A stretch of 64,000 nt of DNA from Aquipuribacter sp051216895 (GTDB lineage Bacteria; Actinomycetota; Actinomycetes; Actinomycetales; JBBAYJ01): assembly GCF_051216895.1 (NCBI RefSeq), contig NZ_JBPKAO010000002.1, positions 248,001 through 312,000 on the forward strand. Reading direction: 5' to 3'. The translations under genes were made by a program, and so were the position numbers. Position 1 is the stretch's first letter. Each line of letters opens with the position of its first letter. Below the pieces are notes generated by a model. The model did no database searches, was not told the DNA's origin, and was given only the letters and a program-made list of their open reading frames with translations. This document shows, piece after piece, positions 53,548 through 62,759 of the stretch.

Positions 53548-54963
53548 GTGACCGACATGCCGCACCGCCCTCAGCAGCGTCTCGTCGTCGTCGGAGGTGG
53601 GCCCGGAGGGTACGAGGCCGCCCTGGTGGCCGCCCAGCTGGGGGCCGACGTGACCGTCGTCGACACCGACGGGCTGGGGGGCTCCGCGGTGCTCACCGAC
53701 TGCGTGCCGAGCAAGACCCTGATCGCCACCAGCGAGGTGATGACGCAGGTGGACGGCTCCGCGGAGCTCGGCGTCCGCTACGCCAGCACCCAGCAGTCCG
53801 GCGAGGTCGTCGGCGTCGACCTGCGGGTGGTCAACAACCGGGTCAAGCAGCTGGCCCACGCCCAGTCCGGGGACATCCGGACCGCGCTCGCCGCCGCCGG
53901 GGTGCGCCTCGTGGCCGGCCTGGGACGCCTCGTGGGTGGCGGCGTCGAGGTGACCGGCGACTCCGGGGTGAGGACGCTGCCCGCGGACGCGATCCTGCTG
54001 GCCCTCGGCGCGACGCCCCGTCGGCTGGAGTCGGCGATGCCCGACGGCGAGCGGATCCTGGACTGGCGGCAGCTGTACGACCTGCGCGAGCTGCCCGAAC
54101 GGCTCGTGGTGGTCGGCTCCGGCGTGACGGGAGCCGAGTTCGCGTCGGCGTACCTGGCCCTGGGCAGCGAGGTCGTGCTCATCTCCAGCCGGGACCGGGT
54201 GCTGCCCGGCGAGGACGCCGACGCGGCCACGGTGCTCGAGGACGCGTTCCGCCGTCGCGGCATGAAGGTGCTGTCCCAGTCGCGCGCCGAGAACGTCCGC
54301 CGCGACGGCGCGGGCGTGGTCGTGACCCTGAGCGACGGGTCGACCGTCACCGGCAGCCACTGCCTGATGGCGGTCGGGTCGATCCCCAACACCGCGGGCA
54401 TCGGCCTGGAGGAGGCGGGCGTCGAGCTGTCGCCGTCCGGGCACGTGGTCACCGACCGGGTGTCGCGCACGTCGGTCCCCGGCGTCTACGCGGCCGGCGA
54501 CTGCACGGGTGTGCTGGCGCTGGCGTCGGTGGCGGCCATGCAGGGCCGCATCGCCATGCGGCACCTGCTGGGCGACAGCGTCCGACCGCTGTCGTTGAAG
54601 ACCGTGTCCAGCAACATCTTCACCGCGCCCGAGATCGCGACCGTCGGCTGGACGCAGGCGCAGCTGGACTCGGGCGAGGCCCAGGGCGTGGCGGTCATGC
54701 TCCCGCTGGCGACCAACCCGCGGGCCAAGATGCAGGGCGTCACCGAGGGCTTCGTCAAGCTGTTCGCGCGCACCGGGTCGGGCACCGTGATCGGCGGGGT
54801 CGTCGTCGGCCCGCGGGCCAGCGAGCTGATCTTCCCCGTGACGCTGGCCGTGGAGCACCGCCTCACGGTCGACGACGTGGCGCGCTCGTTCACGGTCTAC
54901 CCGAGCCTGTCGGGGTCGATCGCCGAGGCCGCCCGGCAGCTGCACCCCACGCCCCTCGCCTGA
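53548..54963 (+). CDS. lpdA: NAD(P)H-quinone dehydrogenase, LpdA type
   Basis: A 471-residue flavoprotein of the disulfide reductase superfamily. It has VVVGGGPGGYEAA for FAD, VVVGSGVTGAEFASAY for NAD(P), VYAAGDCTG, and the dimerisation domain. The redox region reads GGSAVLTDCVPSK: only one Cys of the usual pair remains, as in Mycobacterium tuberculosis LpdA (Rv3303c), which reduces quinones rather than lipoamide. GTG 53548 is chosen from the -10 spacing; ATG 53557 is possible. It ends in a convergent terminator. Confidence 0.9.
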   Translation: MTDMPHRPQQRLVVVGGGPGGYEAALVAAQLGADVTVVDTDGLGGSAVLTDCVPSKTLIATSEVMTQVDGSAELGVRYASTQQSGEVVGVDLRVVNNRVKQLAHAQSGDIRTALAAAGVRLVAGLGRLVGGGVEVTGDSGVRTLPADAILLALGATPRRLESAMPDGERILDWRQLYDLRELPERLVVVGSGVTGAEFASAYLALGSEVVLISSRDRVLPGEDADAATVLEDAFRRRGMKVLSQSRAENVRRDGAGVVVTLSDGSTVTGSHCLMAVGSIPNTAGIGLEEAGVELSPSGHVVTDRVSRTSVPGVYAAGDCTGVLALASVAAMQGRIAMRHLLGDSVRPLSLKTVSSNIFTAPEIATVGWTQAQLDSGEAQGVAVMLPLATNPRAKMQGVTEGFVKLFARTGSGTVIGGVVVGPRASELIFPVTLAVEHRLTVDDVARSFTVYPSLSGSIAEAARQLHPTPLA

Positions 54964-55011
54964 CGCGGGCCGGTTCCGCCGCGACCCCGCGCGGCGCGAA
55001 CCCGGCCCGCA

Positions 55012-55064
55012 GCACGCAGCAGGGCCCCTGCCCCGGCGTCACCGGTGCAGGGGCCCTGACGTGC
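55012..55064. terminator. strong bidirectional terminator hairpin
   Basis: CAGGGCCCCTGC (55020-55031) pairs perfectly with GCAGGGGCCCTG (55047-55058), and GCACG/CGTGC extend the base. It lies between convergent lpdA and the TIM-barrel gene. Confidence 0.8.
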
Positions 55065-55077
55065 GTGGGCGGGTGCC

Positions 55078-55938
55078 TCAGAACCTGACGTCGCGCAGGT
55101 AGTCGATGCCCGTCCGGGCGAACTCGAGCGGGTCCGCCGGCTGGTCGTTCTCGACGATGTACTCGATGACGCCGGACAGGCGCTGCTCGCTGAAGATGGA
55201 CGGGAAGTCGATCGTGCCCTCACCCGGGTCGGCGAAGAACCCGACCTCGTCACGGTCCTTGACGTGGAACTGCATGAACCGGCGCGGGTCGCGACGGAAC
55301 ACCTCGACCGGGTCCTGGCCGCCGGTGACGGCCCAGTACAGGTCGAGCTGCATGTGGACCAGGCGGTCGTCGGTCTCGGTGAGCAGCACGTCGTAGGCCT
55401 GGACGCCGTTCTCCTCGACCTCGAACTCCAGCGCGTGGTTGTGGTAGCCGTAGCGGATGCCGTAGGCCTGGCAGGCCTCGCCGACCCGGTTGAGCCCGTC
55501 GGCCAGGACGCGCCACGGCTCGAGGGTGGTGTACGCCGCGTACGGGAAGTTGACGAAGCGGGCGCCCAGCGTGGCGGCCTCCTGGGCCACGGCCTCGGGG
55601 TTGCCCACGCCGCCGATGTGCGCGCTGGTCGCCCGCAGCCCGACCCGGTCGAGCATCGCGCGGTAGACCGCCGGGGACATCCCGTAGGTGCCGGCCGTCT
55701 CGACGTTGACGAAGCCCATCTCGGCGAGGGTCTCCAGCGCGACCTCGGCCGTCGTGGGGTTGGTCATGATGCTGCGCAGGCTGTACAGCTGGATGGAGAT
55801 CGCACCGCGCGGCACCCCGTGGCGCCCACGGGTGGTGGCGGCCGCCGGGGAGGCGACGGCGCCGGCGGCGCCGAGCCCGCTGATGGCGGCGACGGTGGCG
55901 GCGCGCAGGAACGCGCGACGGTCCGGGGTCATGGTCAT
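55078..55938 (-). CDS. Tat-exported sugar isomerase/epimerase-like TIM-barrel protein
   Basis: A 286-residue protein starting with a Tat signal (DRRAFLRAATVAA, then a hydrophobic stretch to about ASPAAA, residue 34). The mature part is an AP-endonuclease-2/xylose-isomerase-like barrel. It has SIQLYSLRS, NVETAGTYGMSP, YHNHALEFE, MQLDLYWAV (metal-binding Glu, His and Asp candidates) and QFHVKDRDE. Similar exported proteins act on sugars outside the cytoplasm, but the substrate is unknown. It stands alone between terminators. Confidence 0.85.
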   Translation of the reverse strand: MTMTPDRRAFLRAATVAAISGLGAAGAVASPAAATTRGRHGVPRGAISIQLYSLRSIMTNPTTAEVALETLAEMGFVNVETAGTYGMSPAVYRAMLDRVGLRATSAHIGGVGNPEAVAQEAATLGARFVNFPYAAYTTLEPWRVLADGLNRVGEACQAYGIRYGYHNHALEFEVEENGVQAYDVLLTETDDRLVHMQLDLYWAVTGGQDPVEVFRRDPRRFMQFHVKDRDEVGFFADPGEGTIDFPSIFSEQRLSGVIEYIVENDQPADPLEFARTGIDYLRDVRF

Positions 55939-55983
55939 GAGGGTCAGCTCTCTGCCGTGCGGTCGGGCGCCGCTGGACCGGCC

Positions 55984-56007
55984 GTCGGTGACACCTGCGT
56001 CACCGAC
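55984..56007 (-). promoter_or_regulatory. hairpin in the leader of the TIM-barrel gene
   Basis: GTCGGTGAC-ACCTGC-GTCACCGAC is a perfect 9-bp stem about 45 bases before the start. Farther upstream (about 56058-56067) CATATAGC on the minus strand could be the -10. Whether the hairpin is an operator or an RNA element cannot be told. Confidence 0.4.
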
Positions 56008-56116
56008 CGTCGACGCGAGTAGGAGGCAGGGCGCCCTCGCGACGACCGAGATGGACGCTATATGCCTTTCGTCGCATCGTCCACATCTTCCGCAGTCGAC
56101 CGTCGGAAGTGGTGGA

Positions 56117-56131
56117 CGGCCCCGGGGGCCG
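56117..56131 (-). terminator. possible terminator after biotin carboxylase gene
   Basis: CGGCC-CCGGG-GGCCG, a short GC hairpin 7 bases past the stop on the minus strand. Confidence 0.3.
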
Positions 56132-56137
56132 CTGCGC

Positions 56138-57946
56138 TCAGGCGATCTCGCAGACCACGGCGCCCGCGGTGACGGTGCCGCCGACGGTGACCACCAGGCC
56201 CCGGACGGTGCCCGAACGGTGGGCCAGGAGGGGCTGCTCCATCTTCATCGCCTCCAGCACGGCGACCAGGTCGCCCTCGGCGACGTCGTCGCCGTCGGCC
56301 ACGACGACCTTGACGACGGTGGCCTGCATCGGGCTGGTCAGCGCCTCGCCGGACACCGCGGCGGCACCGGAGCCCTTGCGGCTGCGTCGGGGCGCGCGGC
56401 CGAGCCCTCCGGCCGCCGCGGCGGGGGCCACCGCGAGCGAGGCCGGCAGGACGAGCTCGACCCTGCGGCCGTCGACCTCCACCACCACGCGCTGGCGGGC
56501 CTCGGCCGGCTCGGCGGCGGCCGGGTCGGTGGGCGGCGTCCACGCGGGGATCGTGTTGTCGAACTCGGTCTCGATCCAGCGGGTGTGCACGACGAACGGC
56601 TGGTCGGCCGCCTCCGGCGCGAACGCGGGGTCGGACACCACGGCGCGGTGGAACGGCAGCACGGTGGGCAGGCCCTCGACCACGAACTCGGCCAGCGCGC
56701 GCCGGGAGCGCTCGAGCGCCTGCTGCCGGGTGGCCCCGGTGACGACCAGCTTGGCCAGCATCGAGTCGAAGCCGCCGTCGACCACGCTGCCGGCGACGAC
56801 GCCGGAGTCCAGGCGCACACCGGGCCCGCTGGGCGGCTGCCAGACGTCGACCGGACCGGGCTGGGGGAGGAACCCGCGACCGGCGTCCTCGCCGTTGATG
56901 CGGAACTCGATCGAGTGCCCGCGGACCTCCGGGTCGTCGTAGCCCAGCGCCTCGCCCGCGGCGATCCGCAGCTGCTCGCGGACCAGGTCGATGCCGGTGA
57001 CCTCCTCGGACACGCAGTGCTCGACCTGGAGCCGGGTGTTCACCTCGAGGAAGCTGATGGTGCCGTCCTGGCCGACGAGGAACTCGCAGGTGCCGGCGCC
57101 GACGTAGCCGGCCTCGCGGAGGATGGCCTTGCTGGAGGCGTACAGCTGCTCGATCTGCGCGTCGGTGAGGAACGGCGCGGGGGCCTCCTCGACGAGCTTC
57201 TGGTGACGCCGCTGCAGCGAGCAGTCGCGGGTGGACACCACGACCACGGCGCCGTGGCTGTCGGCCAGGCACTGCGTCTCCACGTGCCGGGGCCGGTCCA
57301 GGTACCGCTCGACGAAGCACTCGCCCCGACCGAACGCCCCGACCGCCTCGCGGGTGGCCGACTCGAACAGCTCTGGCACCTCCTCCAGCGTCCGCGCGAC
57401 CTTGAGGCCGCGCCCGCCGCCGCCGAAGGCCGCCTTGATGGCGACGGGCAGGCCGTGCTCCCGGGCGAACGCGAGCACCTCGTCGGCGTCGGCCACGGGG
57501 TCGGCGGTGCCGGCGACCAGGGGGGCACCGGCGCGGGCCGCGATGTGTCGGGCCGACACCTTGTCGCCCAGGTCGCGGATGGCCTGCGGGGGCGGGCCGA
57601 TCCAGGTCAGGCCGGCGTCGATCACGGCCTGCGCGAAGTCGGCGTTCTCGGCCAGGAAGCCGTAGCCGGGGTGCACGGCGTCGGCGTCGGCCTTGGCCGC
57701 CACGGCCAGCAGCTTGGCGATGTCGAGGTAGGTCTCGGCCGACGTGGAGCCGCCGAGCGCGAACGCCTCGTCCGCGGCGCGCACGTGGACCGCGTCCGCG
57801 TCGGGGTCGGCGTACACGGCCACGGAGCGCAGCCCGTGGTCGGCGCACGCCCGGGCGACCCGGACGGCGATCTCGCCTCGGTTCGCGATCAGGACGGTGC
57901 GCAGCGGGCGGGGGGACTCGGCGGAGGTGGACATCGTCGTAGACAT
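56138..57946 (-). CDS. acyl-CoA carboxylase alpha subunit (biotin carboxylase + BCCP)
   Basis: A 602-residue subunit that carboxylates its own biotin and presents it to a carboxyltransferase. It has the biotin carboxylase entry IANRGEIAVRVARA, the ATP loop AFGGGGRGLKVA, CSLQRRHQK, FLEVNTRLQVEH and the C-terminal domain. A linker and the biotinyl domain follow, with EAMKMEQ (biotin on the Lys). Actinobacteria share such subunits among several beta subunits; the beta subunit at 62756 could be a partner. Start is ATG 57946, 8 bases after TAGGCT, or ATG 57934. Confidence 0.93.
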   Translation of the reverse strand: MSTTMSTSAESPRPLRTVLIANRGEIAVRVARACADHGLRSVAVYADPDADAVHVRAADEAFALGGSTSAETYLDIAKLLAVAAKADADAVHPGYGFLAENADFAQAVIDAGLTWIGPPPQAIRDLGDKVSARHIAARAGAPLVAGTADPVADADEVLAFAREHGLPVAIKAAFGGGGRGLKVARTLEEVPELFESATREAVGAFGRGECFVERYLDRPRHVETQCLADSHGAVVVVSTRDCSLQRRHQKLVEEAPAPFLTDAQIEQLYASSKAILREAGYVGAGTCEFLVGQDGTISFLEVNTRLQVEHCVSEEVTGIDLVREQLRIAAGEALGYDDPEVRGHSIEFRINGEDAGRGFLPQPGPVDVWQPPSGPGVRLDSGVVAGSVVDGGFDSMLAKLVVTGATRQQALERSRRALAEFVVEGLPTVLPFHRAVVSDPAFAPEAADQPFVVHTRWIETEFDNTIPAWTPPTDPAAAEPAEARQRVVVEVDGRRVELVLPASLAVAPAAAAGGLGRAPRRSRKGSGAAAVSGEALTSPMQATVVKVVVADGDDVAEGDLVAVLEAMKMEQPLLAHRSGTVRGLVVTVGGTVTAGAVVCEIA

Positions 57947-58079
57947 CGCTGGGGAGCCTAGTCCTCACCGGGAGCGGGACCGCCCTCGCACCGTCCGGCG
58001 CGGCCCCGCGGGTCGCCGGGACCGTCACGGCCAGGGGGGCCGGGGACGACCTCACCCGGGCCGGAGCCGGCTCGGGGGG
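57947..58079 (-). promoter_or_regulatory. intergenic region with promoter of biotin carboxylase gene
   Basis: TAGGCT at 57955-57960 lies 8 bases before the ATG. The remaining bases up to the ackA stop are GC-rich with no gene or clear terminator. Confidence 0.4.
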
Positions 58080-59294
58080 TCAGCCCCGGAGCAGGTCGAC
58101 CGCCTGCCGGGCGATCTCGCCCTCCTCGTCGGTCGGCACCACGAGGGCCGCGACCGGGCTGTCGTCGGTGCTCACCGGCTGGACCGGCCCGCCGTCACGG
58201 AGGACCCCCTCGTTGCGGTCGGGGTCCATCCGGACGCCGAGCACGTCGAGCCCCAGCAGGACGCTCGCCCGTATCCCCGTGTCGTGCTCACCCACCCCTG
58301 CGGTCAGCACGACCGCGTCCAGACCGCCGAGGGCGACGGCGTAGGCCCCGACGTAGGCCCGGATCCGGTAGGCGTACAGCTCGAGCGCCTCGGCCGCGGC
58401 GACGTCCCCGGCCTCGGCGAGGCGCCGGACGTCGCGCAGGTCGGACTCCCCGGTGAGGCCCAGCAGCCCGGAGGACCGGTTGAGCTGTTCCTCCACCACG
58501 TCCCCGGCCAGGTCGGCGACCCGGTGCAGGTGCCCGGCCAGGGCCGGGTCCACGTCACCGCTGCGGGTGCCCATCACCAGGCCCGCCAGCGGGGTCAGCC
58601 CCATCGAGGTGTCGATGCTGCGTCCGCCCAGGACCGCGCACGCGCTGGCGCCGTTGCCCAGGTGCAGCACGACCACCCGCGACGCCGAGGGCTCGACGTC
58701 GCGCTCGGCCTGCAGCCACGCCGCGGCCGTGCGCGACACGTACGCGTGCGACGTGCCGTGGAACCCGTAGCGACGTACCCCGTGGTCCTCGCGCCACTCC
58801 CGGGGGACGGCGTAGGTCCGGGCCACGGCGGGCAGGTCGGCGTGGAACGCCGTGTCGAAGACGGCCACGTGGGGCACGTCGCCGAAGCGCTCCTGCGCCG
58901 CGCGGATGCCGGCCACGTTGACGGGGTTGTGCAGCGGGGCCAGGACCGACAGCCGGTCGACCTCCGTCAGCACGTCCTCGTCGACGACGACCGGGCCGGA
59001 GAACGACTCACCGCCGTGCACCACCCGGTGGCCGACGGCCTGCAGCGACGCCCGGACGTCGGGGCCGTGCTCGTCGAAGGCGTTCGCGACCGCGGCCAGG
59101 GCCTGGGTGTGGTCGTCGGCGTCGACGGCCGACTCGTGGGTCCCGCCGTCCACCACGTGGCGCAGGGTCGCGGAGCTCGAGCCGACCCGCTCGACCACCC
59201 CGTGGGCGAGCACCGTCGCCGGGCCGTCGCCGTGCGGCTCGACCAGCGCGTACTTGACCGACGACGAGCCGGCGTTGATGACGAGCACGGTCAT
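58080..59294 (-). CDS. ackA: acetate kinase
   Basis: A 404-residue ASKHA kinase interconverting acetyl phosphate + ADP and acetate + ATP. It has the N-terminal VLVINAGSSSVKY, FDTAFH, YGFHGTSH, HLGNGASACAV, DTSMGLTPL, MGTRSGDVDP and FTAGVGEH-like (LTAGVGEHD) motifs. The ATG overlaps the pta stop (ATGA), the common pta-ackA arrangement. Confidence 0.96.
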   Translation of the reverse strand: MTVLVINAGSSSVKYALVEPHGDGPATVLAHGVVERVGSSSATLRHVVDGGTHESAVDADDHTQALAAVANAFDEHGPDVRASLQAVGHRVVHGGESFSGPVVVDEDVLTEVDRLSVLAPLHNPVNVAGIRAAQERFGDVPHVAVFDTAFHADLPAVARTYAVPREWREDHGVRRYGFHGTSHAYVSRTAAAWLQAERDVEPSASRVVVLHLGNGASACAVLGGRSIDTSMGLTPLAGLVMGTRSGDVDPALAGHLHRVADLAGDVVEEQLNRSSGLLGLTGESDLRDVRRLAEAGDVAAAEALELYAYRIRAYVGAYAVALGGLDAVVLTAGVGEHDTGIRASVLLGLDVLGVRMDPDRNEGVLRDGGPVQPVSTDDSPVAALVVPTDEEGEIARQAVDLLRG

Positions 59295-61402
59295 GAGGAC
59301 TCCTCGGCGGCGCGTACCTGCGCCTGGACGGCGGTGACGGCCACCGTGGTGGCGATGTCGTCGACGGTGGCACCCCGGGACAGGTCGTTGACGGGTTTGT
59401 TGAGGCCCTGCAGCACGGGGCCGACCGCGGTCGCCCCCGCCGAGCGCTGCACGGCCTTGTAGGTGTTGTTGCCGGTGTTGAGGTCGGGGAACACCAGCAC
59501 GGTCGCGCGACCGGCGACGTCCGAGCCGGGCAGCTTGCTGGCCGCCACGGCCGGGTCCACGGCCGCGTCGTACTGCAGCGGCCCCTCGACGAGCAGGTCG
59601 GGGCGTCGCTCGCGGACCAGCGCGGTGGCCTCGCGCACCCGGTCGACGTCGGCGCCGCTGCCGGAGCTGCCGGTGGAGTACGACAGCATCGCGACGCGGG
59701 CCTGGACGCCGAACGCCTCGGCCGTCCCGGCGGAGCTGATGGCGATGTCCGCCAGCTGCTCGGCGTCGGGGCTGGGCACCACGGCGCAGTCGCCGTAGAC
59801 CAGCACCTTGTCCGGCAGCAGCATGAAGAACACGCTCGACACCACCGAGGTGTCGGGACGGGTGCGGATGATCTCGAACGCCGGACGGATGGTGTGGGCC
59901 GTGGTGTGCACGGCGCCGGACACCATGCCGTCGGCCTCGTCCAGGTGCACCATCAGGGTGCCGAAGTACGACACGTCCGCGACGGTGTCGTGGGCCATCG
60001 CCGGCGTGACGCCACGGTGGGCACGGAGCCCGGCGTAGACCTCGGCGTAGCGGTCGCGGCGCTCGTCGGTGGCCGGGTCGACGACCTCGGCCGCGCTGAT
60101 GTCGGCCCCGGCCGCCGCGGCGGCGACCGCGACCTCGTCGACGTCGCCGAGCAGCACGACGTCGGCCACCCCGAGCCGCAGCACCCTGGCTGCCGCACGC
60201 AGCACGCGCAGGTCGGTGCCCTCGGGCAGCACGATCCGACGGCGGTCGGCCTTGGCGCGCTCGTACAGGTCGTGGGTGAACATCACGGGGGTCACGATGT
60301 CGGTGGGGGACAGCGCGAGCCGGTCCAACCACGCCTCGGCCGGCACGTGCTCGGCCGCCAGGTGCAGGGCCGCCTCGATCTTGCGGTGCGAGCCGGCCCG
60401 CATCCGCCCACGCAGACCGGCCGCGACCGTGGCGACCTCGAACGTGGAGGCCTGGGCCAGCACGACCGGGGGGGCGGGGCTGAACCCGGCCATCAGGCGG
60501 GCGGTCACCGGGTCGGGGGCGAACCCGCCGGTCAGCACCAGCCCGCACGGGCTGGGGAACGTGTCCGCCCGTGCCGCGGCCAGGGTGCCCACCAGCACGT
60601 CGGAGCGGTCGCCGGGGACGATCACCACGGCCTGGTCGAGGAGCCGCTCGAGCATGTGGGGCAGCGTCATGGCGGCCACCATCACGTCCACGGCTGCCCG
60701 GTCCAGGTCCTCGTCGGCCCCGCTCAGCAGGCGCGCACCGACCGCGTCGGCGATCTGGCGCAGCGTGGGCGCGGCCAGCAGCGGCAGCTCCGGCACGACC
60801 GCGACGGGGACGTCGAGCTCACGGGAGGCGACGACGTCGTCGGCCACCGCCCGGACCGCGTCCAGGTCCCCGGGGTCGCAGCGGTTCGCCACCAGACCGA
60901 TGACCGGGGTGTGCCGGGCGAGCAGCGAGTCCAGCGCGTGCTCTGCCGCGGCGCGCACGGCCTCGACCGGGCGCACGCCGTCGCGGTCGCGACCGGTGAC
61001 CACGGCGACGACCGGGGCCGCCAGGTCCTGGGCCAGGTCGATGTTGCGGGCCAGCTCGCTGGCGGCGCCGACGTCGGTGAAGTCGCTGCCGACCACGAGC
61101 ACCGCGTCGTGCTCGGCCGCCAACCGGCGGAAGCGCCCCACGATGGTGGCGCGGGTGGCGTCCGGGTCGGCGTGGTGCTCGTCGTAGGTCACGCCCACGC
61201 AGTCGCTCGCGGCGGGCCGCGAGCCCTCGGGCAGGCGGGACAGCAGCAGGTCGACGATGAAGTCGCTCTCGCCGTCGCGGGTGACCGGGCGGAAGACCGC
61301 CGGGCGGGGGACGCGTCGGGCCATGGCGTCGAAGAGGGCGAGCGCCAGCGCGGACTTGCCGCTGTCGGCCTCGGTGCTCATGAGGAACAGGGCGCTGGAC
61401 AT
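59291..61402 (-). CDS. pta: phosphate acetyltransferase
   Basis: A 703-residue long-form Pta converting acetyl-CoA and phosphate to acetyl phosphate. It has an N-terminal P-loop-like domain (STEADSGKSALALAL) and a DRTGG domain (LANRCDP... VIVPGDRSD). The C-terminal catalytic PTA_PTB domain has RRIVLPEGTDLR, VHTTAHTIRPAFEII and VFPDLNTGNNTYK. ATG 61402 is 6 bases after TAGCGT, so the operon is probably leaderless. Confidence 0.95.
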   Translation of the reverse strand: MSSALFLMSTEADSGKSALALALFDAMARRVPRPAVFRPVTRDGESDFIVDLLLSRLPEGSRPAASDCVGVTYDEHHADPDATRATIVGRFRRLAAEHDAVLVVGSDFTDVGAASELARNIDLAQDLAAPVVAVVTGRDRDGVRPVEAVRAAAEHALDSLLARHTPVIGLVANRCDPGDLDAVRAVADDVVASRELDVPVAVVPELPLLAAPTLRQIADAVGARLLSGADEDLDRAAVDVMVAAMTLPHMLERLLDQAVVIVPGDRSDVLVGTLAAARADTFPSPCGLVLTGGFAPDPVTARLMAGFSPAPPVVLAQASTFEVATVAAGLRGRMRAGSHRKIEAALHLAAEHVPAEAWLDRLALSPTDIVTPVMFTHDLYERAKADRRRIVLPEGTDLRVLRAAARVLRLGVADVVLLGDVDEVAVAAAAAGADISAAEVVDPATDERRDRYAEVYAGLRAHRGVTPAMAHDTVADVSYFGTLMVHLDEADGMVSGAVHTTAHTIRPAFEIIRTRPDTSVVSSVFFMLLPDKVLVYGDCAVVPSPDAEQLADIAISSAGTAEAFGVQARVAMLSYSTGSSGSGADVDRVREATALVRERRPDLLVEGPLQYDAAVDPAVAASKLPGSDVAGRATVLVFPDLNTGNNTYKAVQRSAGATAVGPVLQGLNKPVNDLSRGATVDDIATTVAVTAVQAQVRAAEESS

Positions 61403-61580
61403 GCCCCCACGCTAACGACTGGCGCGCCGAGGGGGTCGGATCGTGCGGTCCTGGCGCCCGTGACGGTCCCGTCCGGCCTCCGCGGGCACGGTCGGGGTGC
61501 AGGGGGCGGGAGGCAGGGGGGCCGGTTAGGCTCCCTGGCGGAGCGGCCACCACCCCTCGGCCGTCCAGGAGGAGCGACCG
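61403..61580. promoter_or_regulatory. divergent promoters of pta-ackA and acyl-CoA dehydrogenase
   Basis: TAGCGT (61409-61414, minus) serves pta. TAGGCT (61527-61532, plus) is a likely -10 for the dehydrogenase, giving a leader of about 40 bases with AGGAGG at 61567-61572. Confidence 0.5.
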
Positions 61581-62759
61581 ATGACGTTCGCGCTTGCAGA
61601 TCACCACGAGGATCTGCGTGCAGTCGTCCGAGACTTCGCAGCGGCCGAGATCGCGCCGCACATCGCGAAGTGGGACGAGACCCACCACTTCCCTGCCCAC
61701 CTCGTCCCCAAGATGGGTGAGCTGGGCCTGTTCGGGCTCGTCGTGCCCGAGGCCTACGGCGGCGCCGGCGGTGACTTCACCAGCCTGTGCGTCGCGATCG
61801 AGGAGCTGGGCTACGTCGACCAGTCCGCCGGCATCACGCTGAGCGCGGGCGTCGGCCTGGGCATCAACCCGATCCTCACCTACGGCACCGACGCGCAGCG
61901 CGAGCGGTGGCTGCCCGACCTGGTCGAGGGGCGGGCCCTGGCCGCCTTCGGCCTGACCGAGCCCGAGGCCGGCTCCGACGCGGGTGCCACGCGCACCAAG
62001 GCGCAGCTGGTCGACGGCGAGTGGGTCGTCGACGGGGCCAAGAGCTACATCACGAACTCCGGCACCGAGCTGACCAGTGTGGTCACGGTGACCGCGCGCA
62101 CGGGCACCCGCGAGGACGGCAGCGCCGAGATCAGCGCCATCACGATCCCGGCCGGCACCGAGGGGTTCGTGGTCGAGCAGGCGTACCGCAAGCTCGGCTG
62201 GAACTCCTCCGACACCCACGGCCTGGCCTTCAAGGGCTGCCGCGTGCCCGAGGACCACCTGCTCGGCGAGCGGGGGGCGGGGTTCAAGCAGTTCCTCGCC
62301 ATCCTCGACGACGGCCGGATCGCCATCAGCGCCCTGGCGCTCGGGTCCGCCCGCGCCTGCCTGGACCTGGCGACCGAGTACGCGAAGACCCGCGTCGCCT
62401 TCGGCTCGCCCATCGGTCGCAACCAGGGTGTCGCCTTCCCGCTGGCGGACCTGTCGGTGGCGGTCGAGGCAGGCCACCTGCTGACCTACCGGGCCGCGTG
62501 GCTCAAGGACGAGCAGAGCGCCGGCCGCGCCACGGCCAAGCAGGTCAAGGCCGCTGCGGCCAAGGCCAAGCTGTACACCTCGACCGTGGCGATGGACGCC
62601 GCGCGGGTCGCGACCCAGGTGTTCGGCGGCGCAGGCTTCATGGAGGAGTACCCGGTGGCCAGGTTCTACCGCGACGCCAAGATCCTCGAGATCGGGGAGG
62701 GCACCAGCGAGGTCCAGCGCCTCGTGCTGGCCCGCGGCCTCGGCCTCCCCGTGGCATGA
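61581..62759 (+). CDS. acyl-CoA dehydrogenase
   Basis: A 392-residue FAD enzyme that introduces the alpha-beta double bond into acyl-CoA. It has AFGLTEPEAGSDAGATRTKA (FAD and substrate), WVVDGAKSYITNSG, RVAFGSPIGRNQGV, CGG-like VFGGAGFMEEYPV, and Glu373 in GEGTSE at the usual catalytic-base position. The ATG follows a clear AGGAGG. The stop overlaps the start of the carboxyltransferase subunit (ATGA). That dehydrogenase-carboxylase pair suggests branched-chain or similar acyl-CoA breakdown; the exact acyl group is not determined. Confidence 0.95.
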   Translation: MTFALADHHEDLRAVVRDFAAAEIAPHIAKWDETHHFPAHLVPKMGELGLFGLVVPEAYGGAGGDFTSLCVAIEELGYVDQSAGITLSAGVGLGINPILTYGTDAQRERWLPDLVEGRALAAFGLTEPEAGSDAGATRTKAQLVDGEWVVDGAKSYITNSGTELTSVVTVTARTGTREDGSAEISAITIPAGTEGFVVEQAYRKLGWNSSDTHGLAFKGCRVPEDHLLGERGAGFKQFLAILDDGRIAISALALGSARACLDLATEYAKTRVAFGSPIGRNQGVAFPLADLSVAVEAGHLLTYRAAWLKDEQSAGRATAKQVKAAAAKAKLYTSTVAMDAARVATQVFGGAGFMEEYPVARFYRDAKILEIGEGTSEVQRLVLARGLGLPVA

